Shown here piece by piece: positions 48,440 through 56,090 of a stretch of 64,000 bases of DNA. The notes below the pieces were generated by a model. It was given only the letters and a program-made list of their open reading frames with translations, was not told the origin of the DNA and searched no databases. The translations under genes were made by a program, and so were the position numbers. How positions within the stretch are numbered: position 1 is the stretch's first letter; each line of letters opens with the position of its first letter. Source of the stretch: Acholeplasmataceae bacterium UBA2284. Lineage in GTDB: Bacteria > Bacillota_I > Bacilli_A > Acholeplasmatales > Acholeplasmataceae. Where the stretch lies: the NCBI GenBank assembly GCA_002345705.1, contig DDWO01000012.1, positions 97,945-161,944 of the forward strand. Direction: 5' to 3'.

Positions 48440-51030
48440 GCGGCACCTCCAAAAATAAGTCGGTATAAATTAACAAAGAAGTCAACAGCGTTCTCAAAGA
48501 ATTGAATAATAGCATCCAATCGAATAAAGTTTTTCACCATTTCAAGCTTTTCTGCAAAATTGATTTGAGATAGCAATGCTTCAAGCTGATTAATACCTAC
48601 AGTATTTAATACATAAATCATCATTACAATCAAGGTTGATAAAATCAAATGATTGAGTATCTTATTGGTGAATAGAAGCACATGGACAGCACCTTTTTTA
48701 TTTTCTAAAACAAACTGTCTCATCTTTCCATGATCTTTTGTATCACCAGTTCCACAAATCGGACATTTTGTCATGCTTTGGTGGTAATAATGATATTCAG
48801 AGGTTAAACATTTTTTACTTTCAAATGATAGCTTTGATAATGCACCTTGCCATTCATTTGGAGAGGTTCTGCTTATTTTATCTGGGTTAGTTACGATCAA
48901 AGCTTTTCTCATTGCTTTTTGATAGTAGTTTGGGAATAGCTCTAATAGCTTCGCTTTTTCATCGATTTCAACTCCAGGAACTGTTTCCTTATGGAGGAAG
49001 TAGTTATTCTCAACAAAATATGATAAAGGTTTGCTCGCTAGCTTATGGGTACCCTTAAATGGATGAGTATCCTGAAGTATCATATGGATGATGACTGCTA
49101 AGTAGTACCTAATCGTTTGTTTACCTTTTGGTTCAAAAACAAATTCCTTAGGTGTTTCAGGAACAACCTCCTTAACCTTTACTTCCTTTTCAATGACATT
49201 GTTTGATTTTTCAAATTCAAAATCTTCAACAGTGGTTGACGATTTGAGATCAATAATTTTTTCTTCTTTTTCAACCTTTTTTTCAACCTTTTTCTCTAAG
49301 GGTGAACGAATTAATTCTAAATCCTTTTTTCTAAGCTCTTCGAGACGTTTTCTTTCAAGCTCTCTTTCCTTTTCCTTAGCATCCTCTAGAGTCTTTAAAT
49401 ATTTTTTATAGTTCTGTTCATAAAAGTATTCTTGTGGTAGATAGTCCTCTCTTTGGAAAACCATAGCCTTTGTTGTATCATCAAGAGATCCTAGGAAAAC
49501 AAAATCAGGAATAAAGGGATTTAAATCCTTATCGATAAAGATTTGATTGAATTCAATGGGTATATTATATTTTTCAAGAGTAGAAAACATTGATGCGATA
49601 TTTCTAGCAACGATTATCTTTACCTTATCTGTAATCTTTAATTTACCAAGTCTATTATTTTTTAAAAACGTTTGAAGTCGATAAAGGTTTGGTATTCTCT
49701 TACTGACATATCCTATGACCTTATCATGCTTCATAATAAGCTCTTGAGGAGGTGCGAAATAAGCAGGCATTTTTTGATAAACCTTTTCATTTTTTAACGC
49801 TTCAATGCGTGCTCCCAACTGATATTTATCAAGCATTTTAGGATTGAAAAAGACCGCTAAGCGTTTACTGTTCTTTAAGGTATAGCTCTTACTAGCGAGT
49901 GTTTCATCATATACATGATTCTCATCGACGATAATTTCCTTATCATCCGTATCATATTTGACATACTTTCTAGAAATCGTTTTAAAGTAATCTAATAAAT
50001 AATCATAGTCCTTTGTTTGTTCTCTAGCGCATATTGGACATTTTTGAAAATGGTTGGGATAAAAATGAGCCTTATTTTTCTTACACTTTTTAATGTTATC
50101 CTTTACAACTCTCAAACTAGCTGCCCATTCATCCGCTGTTGGTCTATTAACGACATCATTATGCTTATCAAATGCTCTTGTGAATAAATCTTGAATTTGT
50201 TTTGGGAAGAAGCTAAAAGGCATTGAGTTCTTTGGAGGAATAATATTGTTATTTAATGTGCTATATGGAAATATTTCATGCTCCATATTATAGTTAATCG
50301 CATTTCCATCAAAGCCCATTACACCCTTGATTCTTGCTGAAAATGGATGGACACCCATCATTAAAATCTGAAAGATCAAAATTGCTAATCCATAGTTATC
50401 ATGATTTGGAATTCTTTTTGGTTCAATAGAGGATTTCTTTTTCGCCTCAAAGACTTCTGGTGGTGTATAGTCAGGTGTAAACACCTTGCAGTGATAAAGT
50501 TTTGATTCTGATGAAACCTGGAATGAATCCGTATCTACAACCCCGATTTCAAATCCTGGATAGACAAAGAAGTCACTTGTGTTAATATCACCAATGACAG
50601 TATCATTTTTATGAATAAAGCTCATGACCTTAGCTAAGTTAATGGAGATAACTAATCGGTCATACCAAGTAATATTTGGAAACTTTGTTTTTTGTAGTCC
50701 AGGGGTAATGACATGTGATAATTGATTCTTTGCTTGTACTCTACGCATTAAGTAACCAATGAATTTTCTATTTTCATCATAAATGACATAGCTTGGCCAA
50801 GCAATAATGGTTAAACCGTTATAATCTAGAAGACCTGGTTTCTTATGAACCATCGCTTTAATTTTGTCTACAATCTCAGGCATTCTTTCTAAAGCGCGTT
50901 CTGTATAAACCTTAACTAAAATATTAGGATTTTTTGCGAGCTTAAAAACACTACCTTCGCCACCGCTACCAATAGGTTTTGTATCATCAACTAATATTTT
51001 AGAACCGTCCTCTAAATAGTATTTTCTCAT
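48436..51030 (-). CDS. Tandem protein kinase/pseudokinase with zinc ribbons and C-terminal membrane segments
   Basis: The 864-aa protein starts with a Ser/Thr kinase domain of the YegI/TerY-P type: glycine loop IGSGGEGSVF (residues 20-29), K40, the catalytic loop GDINTSDFFV with D148, and DTDSFQV with D166 in place of DFG. A zinc ribbon KCPICARE follows near residue 335. A second copy (about 380-780) repeats the helical C-lobe features (IIHMILQDTHPF; NEWQGALSKL) and another KCPICGTG ribbon. It lacks the glycine loop and catalytic Asp and is split by a charged coiled region. Hydrophobic helices end the protein. It overlaps the phosphatase gene by four bases. Kinase, PP2C and VWA genes together form the TerY-P triad described by comparative genomics. 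Confidence 0.85.
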   Translation of the reverse strand: MRKYYLEDGSKILVDDTKPIGSGGEGSVFKLAKNPNILVKVYTERALERMPEIVDKIKAMVHKKPGLLDYNGLTIIAWPSYVIYDENRKFIGYLMRRVQAKNQLSHVITPGLQKTKFPNITWYDRLVISINLAKVMSFIHKNDTVIGDINTSDFFVYPGFEIGVVDTDSFQVSSESKLYHCKVFTPDYTPPEVFEAKKKSSIEPKRIPNHDNYGLAILIFQILMMGVHPFSARIKGVMGFDGNAINYNMEHEIFPYSTLNNNIIPPKNSMPFSFFPKQIQDLFTRAFDKHNDVVNRPTADEWAASLRVVKDNIKKCKKNKAHFYPNHFQKCPICAREQTKDYDYLLDYFKTISRKYVKYDTDDKEIIVDENHVYDETLASKSYTLKNSKRLAVFFNPKMLDKYQLGARIEALKNEKVYQKMPAYFAPPQELIMKHDKVIGYVSKRIPNLYRLQTFLKNNRLGKLKITDKVKIIVARNIASMFSTLEKYNIPIEFNQIFIDKDLNPFIPDFVFLGSLDDTTKAMVFQREDYLPQEYFYEQNYKKYLKTLEDAKEKERELERKRLEELRKKDLELIRSPLEKKVEKKVEKEEKIIDLKSSTTVEDFEFEKSNNVIEKEVKVKEVVPETPKEFVFEPKGKQTIRYYLAVIIHMILQDTHPFKGTHKLASKPLSYFVENNYFLHKETVPGVEIDEKAKLLELFPNYYQKAMRKALIVTNPDKISRTSPNEWQGALSKLSFESKKCLTSEYHYYHQSMTKCPICGTGDTKDHGKMRQFVLENKKGAVHVLLFTNKILNHLILSTLIVMMIYVLNTVGINQLEALLSQINFAEKLEMVKNFIRLDAIIQFFENAVDFFVNLYRLIFGGAA

Positions 51031-51779
51031 TCATCTCTCACTTCAACAAATAGTAATGTTTTATCATCATCTGTTTTCTTATTAATTCGATCAGACGCTA
51101 AAAATCTTTCTAATGACTTTTGGACTTCCTCTTGATTGTAGTTTTCATGGGAAAACACCTTGAAAAATGGATCATAAAACAAATGACTGACTGTCTTATC
51201 CTTAGCAGATATACTAATGGATTCAATACCATCACTCATTAGCGCGATCATTGGATAAAACTTATCGCATTTTTCGTAAATACCATTTTCAATCGATTCA
51301 AGATTACAAATGGAGAAGGTTGCGTTTGCGTATTCTCCTCTTTGTTGCTTCGCAATGACTTCATATTCATCTTCAATCTTGCCGATTGCTGCACAATCGC
51401 CAACCTGACCATAATATTGAGATCCATTAAAGCTTACGAAAACCAAAAGTGTAGCATTTAAATCCTTAATATTCACTTCATTAATTTTAGCAACCTCAAG
51501 CAATTCATCATTGGTTTCTATAAAGCCTTCCTTAATCAAGGTGATGATATCTTCATCATCCATCTTGACATCTAAATGCTTTTCCAAGAAATTAACGATA
51601 AAAGTAGAAGCTGTTAAGCTTCCTAGCTCTGCATGAGACGCACTGCCCATACCATCACTAACACATGCAATAAATCCTAATCCATTGGGTAGTATTTTAT
51701 AAGCGTGATTGTCATGACATGGTGTTTCTGTAGATAAATGCGAGGTGCCAACAACAGATGCACCATAAAGTCTAACCAA
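51027..51779 (-). CDS. PP2C-family protein phosphatase
   Basis: The 250-aa protein has PP2C metal-binding motifs: CHDNHAYKI near residue 21 (D), CVSDGMGSASHAELGS near residue 40, and LMSDGIES near residue 170. It should dephosphorylate targets of the adjacent kinase. The start is a TTG at 51779, fixed by GAGGT inside the end of the VWA gene at spacing 6. It ends in an ATGA overlap with the kinase gene. Confidence 0.9.
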   Translation of the reverse strand: MVRLYGASVVGTSHLSTETPCHDNHAYKILPNGLGFIACVSDGMGSASHAELGSLTASTFIVNFLEKHLDVKMDDEDIITLIKEGFIETNDELLEVAKINEVNIKDLNATLLVFVSFNGSQYYGQVGDCAAIGKIEDEYEVIAKQQRGEYANATFSICNLESIENGIYEKCDKFYPMIALMSDGIESISISAKDKTVSHLFYDPFFKVFSHENYNQEEVQKSLERFLASDRINKKTDDDKTLLFVEVRDE

Positions 51780-51781
51780 GA

Positions 51782-52480
51782 TTAGACCTCAAATTCAAAG
51801 ACATCATCACTTGGTTTTTCAAGCTTTAATGTATCTCCTACACGGCTTGATGAAACAGAAGATAGTGATGAGGATACCCATTGGAAGAGTTCCTTAAAGT
51901 TTAGACCGTTTAATTTAAAGACTCTATCTCCAGATCCTGAAATCTGGCGTAATCTTTCGATATTTGCATTTTCAACGCCGATACCAAAGAAAATAACTTT
52001 TTTACCAGATATTGCGTTTTGTAGCATTCCACTTGCCTCACTGACGTTATCCGTTGGTTCACCATCAGTAATTACAAATAACCATGGTCTATAATATGAA
52101 ATACCAGCATTTCTGTATTCTGATTTTCTGTTTTCGATATTTCTAAGCGCTGTGACAATTGCTTCACCCATCGGAGTCATCCCATTGACCTTTAATTCAG
52201 GAGCTTGAGATTCTGAAACGGTAGCAAAGTTTTGAACAACAGAGACACTTTGACCAAATGTAATCACCGATAAATCAACTCTCACACTTGCTAGATCATC
52301 ATCACGGAGTGCTGCATAAAGTGCGTGAACACCTTCATTGAGTTGGTTAATTGGATTACCAGACATGGAGTAAGAAGTATCAAGTAATAAAACGACAGGG
52401 CATCGTGGTTCTGGATTATCCAGAAGGGCTTCATCAACGACTTCCTTTTCAAATTCAAAATCATTTCTTAAATCACTCAT
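51782..52480 (-). CDS. VWA domain protein (TerY type)
   Basis: The 232-aa protein is a single von Willebrand A domain with an intact metal-ion-dependent adhesion site: DTSYSMSG (DxSxS) near residue 33, TPMGEA (Thr) and ITDGEPTD (Asp). TerY-like VWA proteins are linked to PP2C and kinase partners in stress, tellurite or phage-related systems. The acidic C terminus (DDVFEFEV) ends two bases before the phosphatase start. Confidence 0.9.
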   Translation of the reverse strand: MSDLRNDFEFEKEVVDEALLDNPEPRCPVVLLLDTSYSMSGNPINQLNEGVHALYAALRDDDLASVRVDLSVITFGQSVSVVQNFATVSESQAPELKVNGMTPMGEAIVTALRNIENRKSEYRNAGISYYRPWLFVITDGEPTDNVSEASGMLQNAISGKKVIFFGIGVENANIERLRQISGSGDRVFKLNGLNFKELFQWVSSSLSSVSSSRVGDTLKLEKPSDDVFEFEV

Positions 52481-52517
52481 AAGTCACATACCTCTCTTAT
52501 TTTAATTTTTTTATTCT

Positions 52518-53213
52518 TTATAGTAAAAATAGAACAACCAAGGATAGGAAAAGTGCTTTTAAGCTGTATTTACTTTTGATGTAGACGAGCACTGCAAATA
52601 ATATATAAACTACTCCAAAGGCTAACTGAATCCAATTGAATCCATCAGGTGAAGTTGCAAGAACTAGCCCGTAGAAGAATAAGGAAACGAGCAACCTGAG
52701 TAGGAGTGAAAATGGAAACTCCATATTCATCTTTTGAATCTGATAGAAATAGACTAAAATACCAGCAATATAGATAGACATTAAAATCGTTCCTATTGTA
52801 TAAAGAGCATACACCCATACCGATTCAAAAACAAGTAAATTGGAATAGTTGTTTTGTCCAATAAGATAACCAATTAATCCGAAATGATAGGAAAGATCAA
52901 AGAGGATTAATATAAATTGTGAGAGTAGAACAAGCAATGCGGAGAATATGAAAACCCTAAAAAATTTATCTAAATCAAAGATGTTATATTTTTTGCCGAT
53001 TGTATAATGATATAAATTGAAATTTAAAAAAAGGAAGAACACAATTTGAATCGCATAAATAAAGATGTAGCTATAACTACCTCCAAAAAGCGAACCAAAA
53101 AGTGTACTATCCCATATAGTTTCATCAAAAAATGGATAGAGATAAAAAACACCCCAAATGATTGAACCAAAGAATATTTTGTTAATATTATTGTTCACAG
53201 GATTAGGATTCAT
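52518..53213 (-). CDS. Polytopic membrane protein, first gene of the signalling operon
   Basis: The 231-aa protein has about seven hydrophobic helices with little soluble sequence. Family unknown. The frame is open to 53315, but the ATG at 53213 (NPNPVNNNINKIFFG) has GGGGGC upstream and the promoter lies within the longer version. The 37-base gap to the VWA gene contains AGAGAGGT, so it is probably co-transcribed and may be the sensor or target of the kinase system. Confidence 0.6.
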   Translation of the reverse strand: MNPNPVNNNINKIFFGSIIWGVFYLYPFFDETIWDSTLFGSLFGGSYSYIFIYAIQIVFFLFLNFNLYHYTIGKKYNIFDLDKFFRVFIFSALLVLLSQFILILFDLSYHFGLIGYLIGQNNYSNLLVFESVWVYALYTIGTILMSIYIAGILVYFYQIQKMNMEFPFSLLLRLLVSLFFYGLVLATSPDGFNWIQLAFGVVYILFAVLVYIKSKYSLKALFLSLVVLFLL

Positions 53214-53241
53214 GTTGCCCCCTGTCTCATTTCTTGTATAT

Positions 53242-53265
53242 ATTATAGCACGCATTATGTGCGTG
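53242..53265 (-). promoter_or_regulatory. Promoter -10 and inverted-repeat operator of the signalling operon
   Basis: On the minus strand, TATAAT at 53242-53247, with a GC-rich perfect inverted repeat CACGCA (53249-53254), five bases, TGCGTG (53260-53265) placed directly upstream, where the spacer between -35 and -10 would be. No good -35 is seen, consistent with a promoter that needs an activator or is tightly repressed. Confidence 0.6.
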
Positions 53266-53307
53266 AGTACTTTGGTAAAGAATATTTTAATCAAATTGTA
53301 ATAAAAA

Positions 53308-53355
53308 ATATACAACTAGAAGCTGTATATCTTTCGTTTATATTTCTATTTTATT
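53308..53355. repeat. Terminator-containing direct repeat, copy 1
   Basis: Forty-eight bases that match 54299-54346 at 41 positions by my alignment. ATATACA (53308-53314) and TGTATAT form a hairpin in it, so each copy is a terminator for the minus-strand gene above it. Just beyond, the minus strand reads V-I-I-E-N-T-stop, resembling the end (A-I-I-E-N-A-stop) of the DUF1700-like protein that precedes copy 2. Confidence 0.7.
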
Positions 53356-53391
53356 TTGTTTTACGTGTTTTCAATGATTACGTAATCCAAA

Positions 53392-53514
53392 TTAAACACT
53401 ACCGCCTACAAGTGCAATAATTATACCTATATATGCTAGTGAGGTAAAAATAGAATATAGAAAAATAAATAAGAGGCCAACCCAAGTTTTTAGTTTTCTA
53501 TATGGTAGAAAAAA
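53392..53514 (-). pseudogene. C-terminal fragment of a second copy of the membrane protein
   Basis: Forty codons reading FFLPYRKLKTWVGLLFIFLY and ending SLAYIGIIIALVGGSV then TAA. They align with the C terminus of the upstream membrane protein (FFLPHKKIKGWLGLFFILCY and onward). The fragment is in a different frame and begins inside the last codons of that gene, so a tandem duplicate has been mostly deleted. Confidence 0.75.
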
Positions 53515-54007
53515 TACTATCAAAGAGTGTGAATATTACCCCCACTAATGCTAACGAAATGAAAACATAATAACATAAAATAAAAAATAAACCTAACCAA
53601 CCTTTAATTTTTTTGTGAGGCAAAAAGAATGTTAAAATAGGACCGATAATGAGTATAAAAAATAAAATTATACTATACGGAAAAAAATCATATCGGAACA
53701 CATTATTAATCGCAGACTTGATATATATTATGAAAAGTAGAATTATGGTTGAAATAGTAAGATAAATGACATTATCGAAATTATATATTTCTTTTCTTTT
53801 TAATATCCGTTTTTCTGTTTTAGCTGCTATAGTAATTACTAAAAACATATAAATAGCAATAATGAGAAAATGAACGATGTAATCCCAATCTGAGTTTAGA
53901 ACATTTGTTATAGAATATAAAAAACCAAGATAAAGTCTTATTATAGATATTGGCAAAACCAAAAATACTATTTCAAAAAAATACAAAATGATGAGTTTTA
54001 TTTTCAT
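53498..54007 (-). CDS. Unidentified membrane protein linked to a small secreted peptide
   Basis: The 169-aa protein has about five membrane helices. Family unknown. The start is placed at the ATG at 54007, with AAGGAG ten bases upstream; the frame is open to 54040, inside the preceding gene. Its last codons run into a fragment of a duplicate copy, so the C terminus after FTLFDS may be rearranged. It probably acts with the secreted peptide, for example in export, immunity or sensing, but this is only positional inference. Confidence 0.55.
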   Translation of the reverse strand: MKIKLIILYFFEIVFLVLPISIIRLYLGFLYSITNVLNSDWDYIVHFLIIAIYMFLVITIAAKTEKRILKRKEIYNFDNVIYLTISTIILLFIIYIKSAINNVFRYDFFPYSIILFFILIIGPILTFFLPHKKIKGWLGLFFILCYYVFISLALVGVIFTLFDSIFSTI

Positions 54008-54014
54008 ATCATAT

Positions 54015-54197
54015 CTACTCCTTATCAAGTAGATCGTCATTTATAACCGGACAGGGTGGTTGTCCAACCTCTCCACATGAACTTGGTGGTGATTGAGTAC
54101 CAGTGTAACTACCATAAACACTAACCTGAGATTGAAAAATAAAAAAGAACGATGCTATAAATAATAGTACAATTAATCTTTTTAATGTTAATTTCAC
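54015..54197 (-). CDS. Small secreted peptide with two cysteines
   Basis: The 60-aa product has a classic signal peptide (KLTLKRLIVLLFIASFFFIF) and a likely cleavage after VYG. That leaves about 30 residues including SSCGEVGQPPCPV, whose two cysteines could form a disulfide, and an acidic end (NDDLLDKE). The start is a GTG at 54197 with GGGGGG upstream and a good promoter. It ends seven bases before the membrane protein start. A secreted signal or bacteriocin-like peptide is conceivable; nothing proves it. Confidence 0.55.
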   Translation of the reverse strand: MKLTLKRLIVLLFIASFFFIFQSQVSVYGSYTGTQSPPSSCGEVGQPPCPVINDDLLDKE

Positions 54198-54227
54198 TTG
54201 TTAATCCCCCCATGGATATTTTGTTAC

Positions 54228-54256
54228 AGTTTAGCATTAAATATACGCATTGTCAA
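54228..54256 (-). promoter_or_regulatory. Promoter of the secreted peptide gene
   Basis: On the minus strand, TTGACA (54251-54256), 17 bases, TAAACT (54228-54233). Confidence 0.7.
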
Positions 54257-54298
54257 TTGTTGCTTAAAAACACGACTGAATGGAATTTTTTATAAAAG

Positions 54299-54346
54299 AT
54301 ATACAACTTATCGCTGTATATCTTTCATTTATTTTTCTATTTAATT
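54299..54346. repeat. Terminator-containing direct repeat, copy 2
   Basis: Partner of 53308-53355. Here the hairpin is longer: AAAGATATACA pairs with TGTATATCTTT across a nine-base loop (about 54296-54326). It terminates the DUF1700-like gene on the minus strand. Confidence 0.75.
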
Positions 54347-54350
54347 ATTT

Positions 54351-55448
54351 CTATGCATTTTCGATAATTGCTACAATTGGAATAAGAAGGAATGCTAACC
54401 AAGAGATATGAAATAGCTGGAAGAAATATCCTAAAGAGAAGAATAGAATAACTGCAATAAAAGGCATTAATGCTGTAAATCTAATCTTGTCAAATGCAAT
54501 GATTGCTACCATTGGAATAAATAAGAATACCTGCCATGCATATGCCCAGCCGTTTAATGCAAGTCCTAAAGCTAAAAATATTGATGTTGTGATGACGACT
54601 ACAGAAACCATAAAGATTGCTTTTTGTCGATATTTTCCTTCAAGTTGGTTATCCCATAAAATATGGATATCTCCAAAAATAATTCCAACAATTAGAGGTA
54701 ATGCAAATCCTAATGCACCATATCTCCATTCACCGTAAGTATATCCCATGTATAGATAGAAGAGAATAGCTGCGATAAAGGATGCTTCATATAATAAAAC
54801 CTTCCAAAGCTTTTTCTCATTTAAGATACCAATCATTGGAATACTTAGGAATACTAGCCATCCTGGATTCCATAAATTGTAATAGGTTCCTAGAATAATA
54901 AATACAATAACAGATACAAATGGTGATATTGCTACAAACACTTCCTTGAATCTAGTATGTAAAATGATGGAAACCATTGGGATGAGTAAGAAGACAAGCC
55001 AACCTGGATGCCATAAACCAAATCCCCAACCTAATATTAAATAAGCAATAATACTTAAGAATGGTGATAAGGCAACAATCCCATCTTTAAGTCTTGTGTG
55101 TAGTGCAATTGATGTGATTGGAATCATTAAGAATACCATCCAACCCGGATGCCATAAATCATAATAGAATCCCATCACAAAGAACACGATTAAGCTGATA
55201 AATGGTGTTAATGCGACGATTTTATTTTTCACACTTTTTTCTTTTTTAAGCTTTAATGTATCCATTAATTCATATGCAGCACTTTTAGGATCACCTAAAA
55301 TATTCCAAACTTCTTCATCCGTTTTACCTGTGCTTTTCGCATCATCATAAAGCTGTTCATAATCATTAACGATTTCATTAATTTCTGATTTACTTGCCTG
55401 AAACTCCTCTAATTGAGTTCTCAAACCATTTAAATATTTATCCTTCAT
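54351..55448 (-). CDS. DUF1700-type protein with repeated two-helix membrane units
   Basis: The first 65 residues are a soluble helical DUF1700/HAAS-like domain (YLNGLRTQLEEFQASKSEIN; YEQLYDD; ILGDPKSAA), commonly encoded beside PadR regulators. The rest consists of about six tandem repeats of roughly 40-50 residues, each two membrane helices around an LWHPGW-type turn (for example ALSPFLSIIAYLILG then LWHPGWLVFLLIPMVSI). Most family members have only one such unit. It overlaps the PadR gene by 11 bases. Function unknown; such proteins may act as anti-regulators or envelope stress components. Confidence 0.75.
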   Translation of the reverse strand: MKDKYLNGLRTQLEEFQASKSEINEIVNDYEQLYDDAKSTGKTDEEVWNILGDPKSAAYELMDTLKLKKEKSVKNKIVALTPFISLIVFFVMGFYYDLWHPGWMVFLMIPITSIALHTRLKDGIVALSPFLSIIAYLILGWGFGLWHPGWLVFLLIPMVSIILHTRFKEVFVAISPFVSVIVFIILGTYYNLWNPGWLVFLSIPMIGILNEKKLWKVLLYEASFIAAILFYLYMGYTYGEWRYGALGFALPLIVGIIFGDIHILWDNQLEGKYRQKAIFMVSVVVITTSIFLALGLALNGWAYAWQVFLFIPMVAIIAFDKIRFTALMPFIAVILFFSLGYFFQLFHISWLAFLLIPIVAIIENA

Positions 55449-55761
55449 TTTCCATACCTCCTAATAATTTAAATACACCCTTTAGGAATGTTCTCCATTC
55501 ACTTTCATATTCATTCAATTTTTCGATACCTGTATTTGTTATCTTATAATACTTTCTCGGAGCGCCTATGTTTGTATTTTCAATATAGGTGTCGAAAAGT
55601 CCCTGTCCTGTCAATCTTCTTAAAATCGGATAGACTGTGTTCTCGTTGACATCAATTTCAGATGATAGCTTTTCTATGACTTCAAAGCCATACATATCGC
55701 GATCATTAATGATGCTTAAGATACACATTTCTAGAATACCCTTTTTGAATTGTGTATTCAT
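55438..55761 (-). CDS. PadR family transcriptional regulator
   Basis: The 107-aa protein has the PadR winged helix: KKGILEMCILSIINDRDMYGFEVIEKL (residues 6-32), NTVYPILRRLTGQGLF and the wing GAPRKYYKITNTGIEKL. PadR proteins usually repress their own operon and respond to membrane-active compounds or phenolics. The target is probably its own promoter, which has two inverted repeats. AAGGAGG precedes the ATG. Confidence 0.92.
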   Translation of the reverse strand: MNTQFKKGILEMCILSIINDRDMYGFEVIEKLSSEIDVNENTVYPILRRLTGQGLFDTYIENTNIGAPRKYYKITNTGIEKLNEYESEWRTFLKGVFKLLGGMENEG

Positions 55762-55776
55762 AATTTCCTCCTTACT

Positions 55777-55822
55777 GTGTGTTGCACACTACTATAATAA
55801 CACCTTACTGTGCGAAACACAA
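55777..55822 (-). promoter_or_regulatory. PadR operon promoter with two inverted-repeat operators
   Basis: On the minus strand, TTGTGT (55817-55822), 17 bases, TATTAT (55794-55799). GTGTG-TTG-CACAC (55777-55789) lies just downstream of the -10 and TGTG-N5-CACA (55809-55821) overlaps the -35. The two GTGT/ACAC dyads resemble PadR-type sites and would allow autorepression. Confidence 0.72.
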
Positions 55823-55869
55823 TACCTAAAATTAAAATTTTTTATTTTTTTTATTATGACATGGATATC

Positions 55870-55898
55870 TTGTCTTTTCAAAGCGAATATGATACTAT
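55870..55898 (+). promoter_or_regulatory. Promoter of the aromatic amino acid operon
   Basis: TTGTCT (55870-55875), 17 bases, TACTAT (55893-55898). The predicted start near 55905 gives about 20 nt before the leader ORF. Confidence 0.75.
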
Positions 55899-55925
55899 TA
55901 TTTCAAACAAAGATAGGTGATATTG

Positions 55926-55970
55926 ATGTTAAATGTTAAAAAGGTTAGTTATTATTACGCATATCGTTGA
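55926..55970 (+). CDS. Tyrosine leader peptide
   Basis: A 14-codon ORF, MLNVKKVSYYYAYR then TGA, with AGGTGA (55915-55920) at good spacing. Four of the last six codons are Tyr (55950-55958 and 55962-55964). It lies directly after the operon promoter and directly before competing hairpins that end in a terminator, in front of a tyrosine biosynthesis operon. This is the classical arrangement of a leader peptide that senses charged tRNA-Tyr. Confidence 0.85.
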   Translation: MLNVKKVSYYYAYR

Positions 55971-55975
55971 AAATG

Positions 55976-56064
55976 AGGATTGCAAAGGCATTCCTTTTTG
56001 AGTAATAAAGGAACAGCCAAACCATGACAAACGTTCATCCTTGGGGTTCCTCAGGGATTTTTTT
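55976..56064 (+). promoter_or_regulatory. Ribosome-mediated tyrosine attenuator (competing hairpins and terminator)
   Basis: Segment 1 (AGGATTGC, 55976-55983) pairs with segment 2 (GCATTCCT, 55988-55995). Segment 2 can instead pair as TTCCTTT with AAAGGAA (56007-56013, segment 3). Segment 3 as AGGAAC (56009-56014) can pair with GTTCCT (56046-56051), helped by CCAA/TTGG and ATGA/TCAT, forming an antiterminator. That blocks the terminator ATCCTTGG-(GGTTCC)-TCAGGGAT (56037-56058) with its seven T. A ribosome stalled at the Tyr codons ends just before segment 1, so 1:2 forms and segment 3 antiterminates. A ribosome at the stop codon covers segment 1, so 2:3 forms and the terminator folds. High tyrosine therefore switches the operon off. 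Confidence 0.8.
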
Positions 56065-56090
56065 ATTTAAAAACCAAAGGAGAAAAGAAT

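Noticed and set aside
55905..56090. T-box riboswitch upstream of aroF
   Set aside because: No AGGGUGGNACCGCG-like T-box sequence or specifier stem is present; the short translated ORF with Tyr codons explains the leader better.
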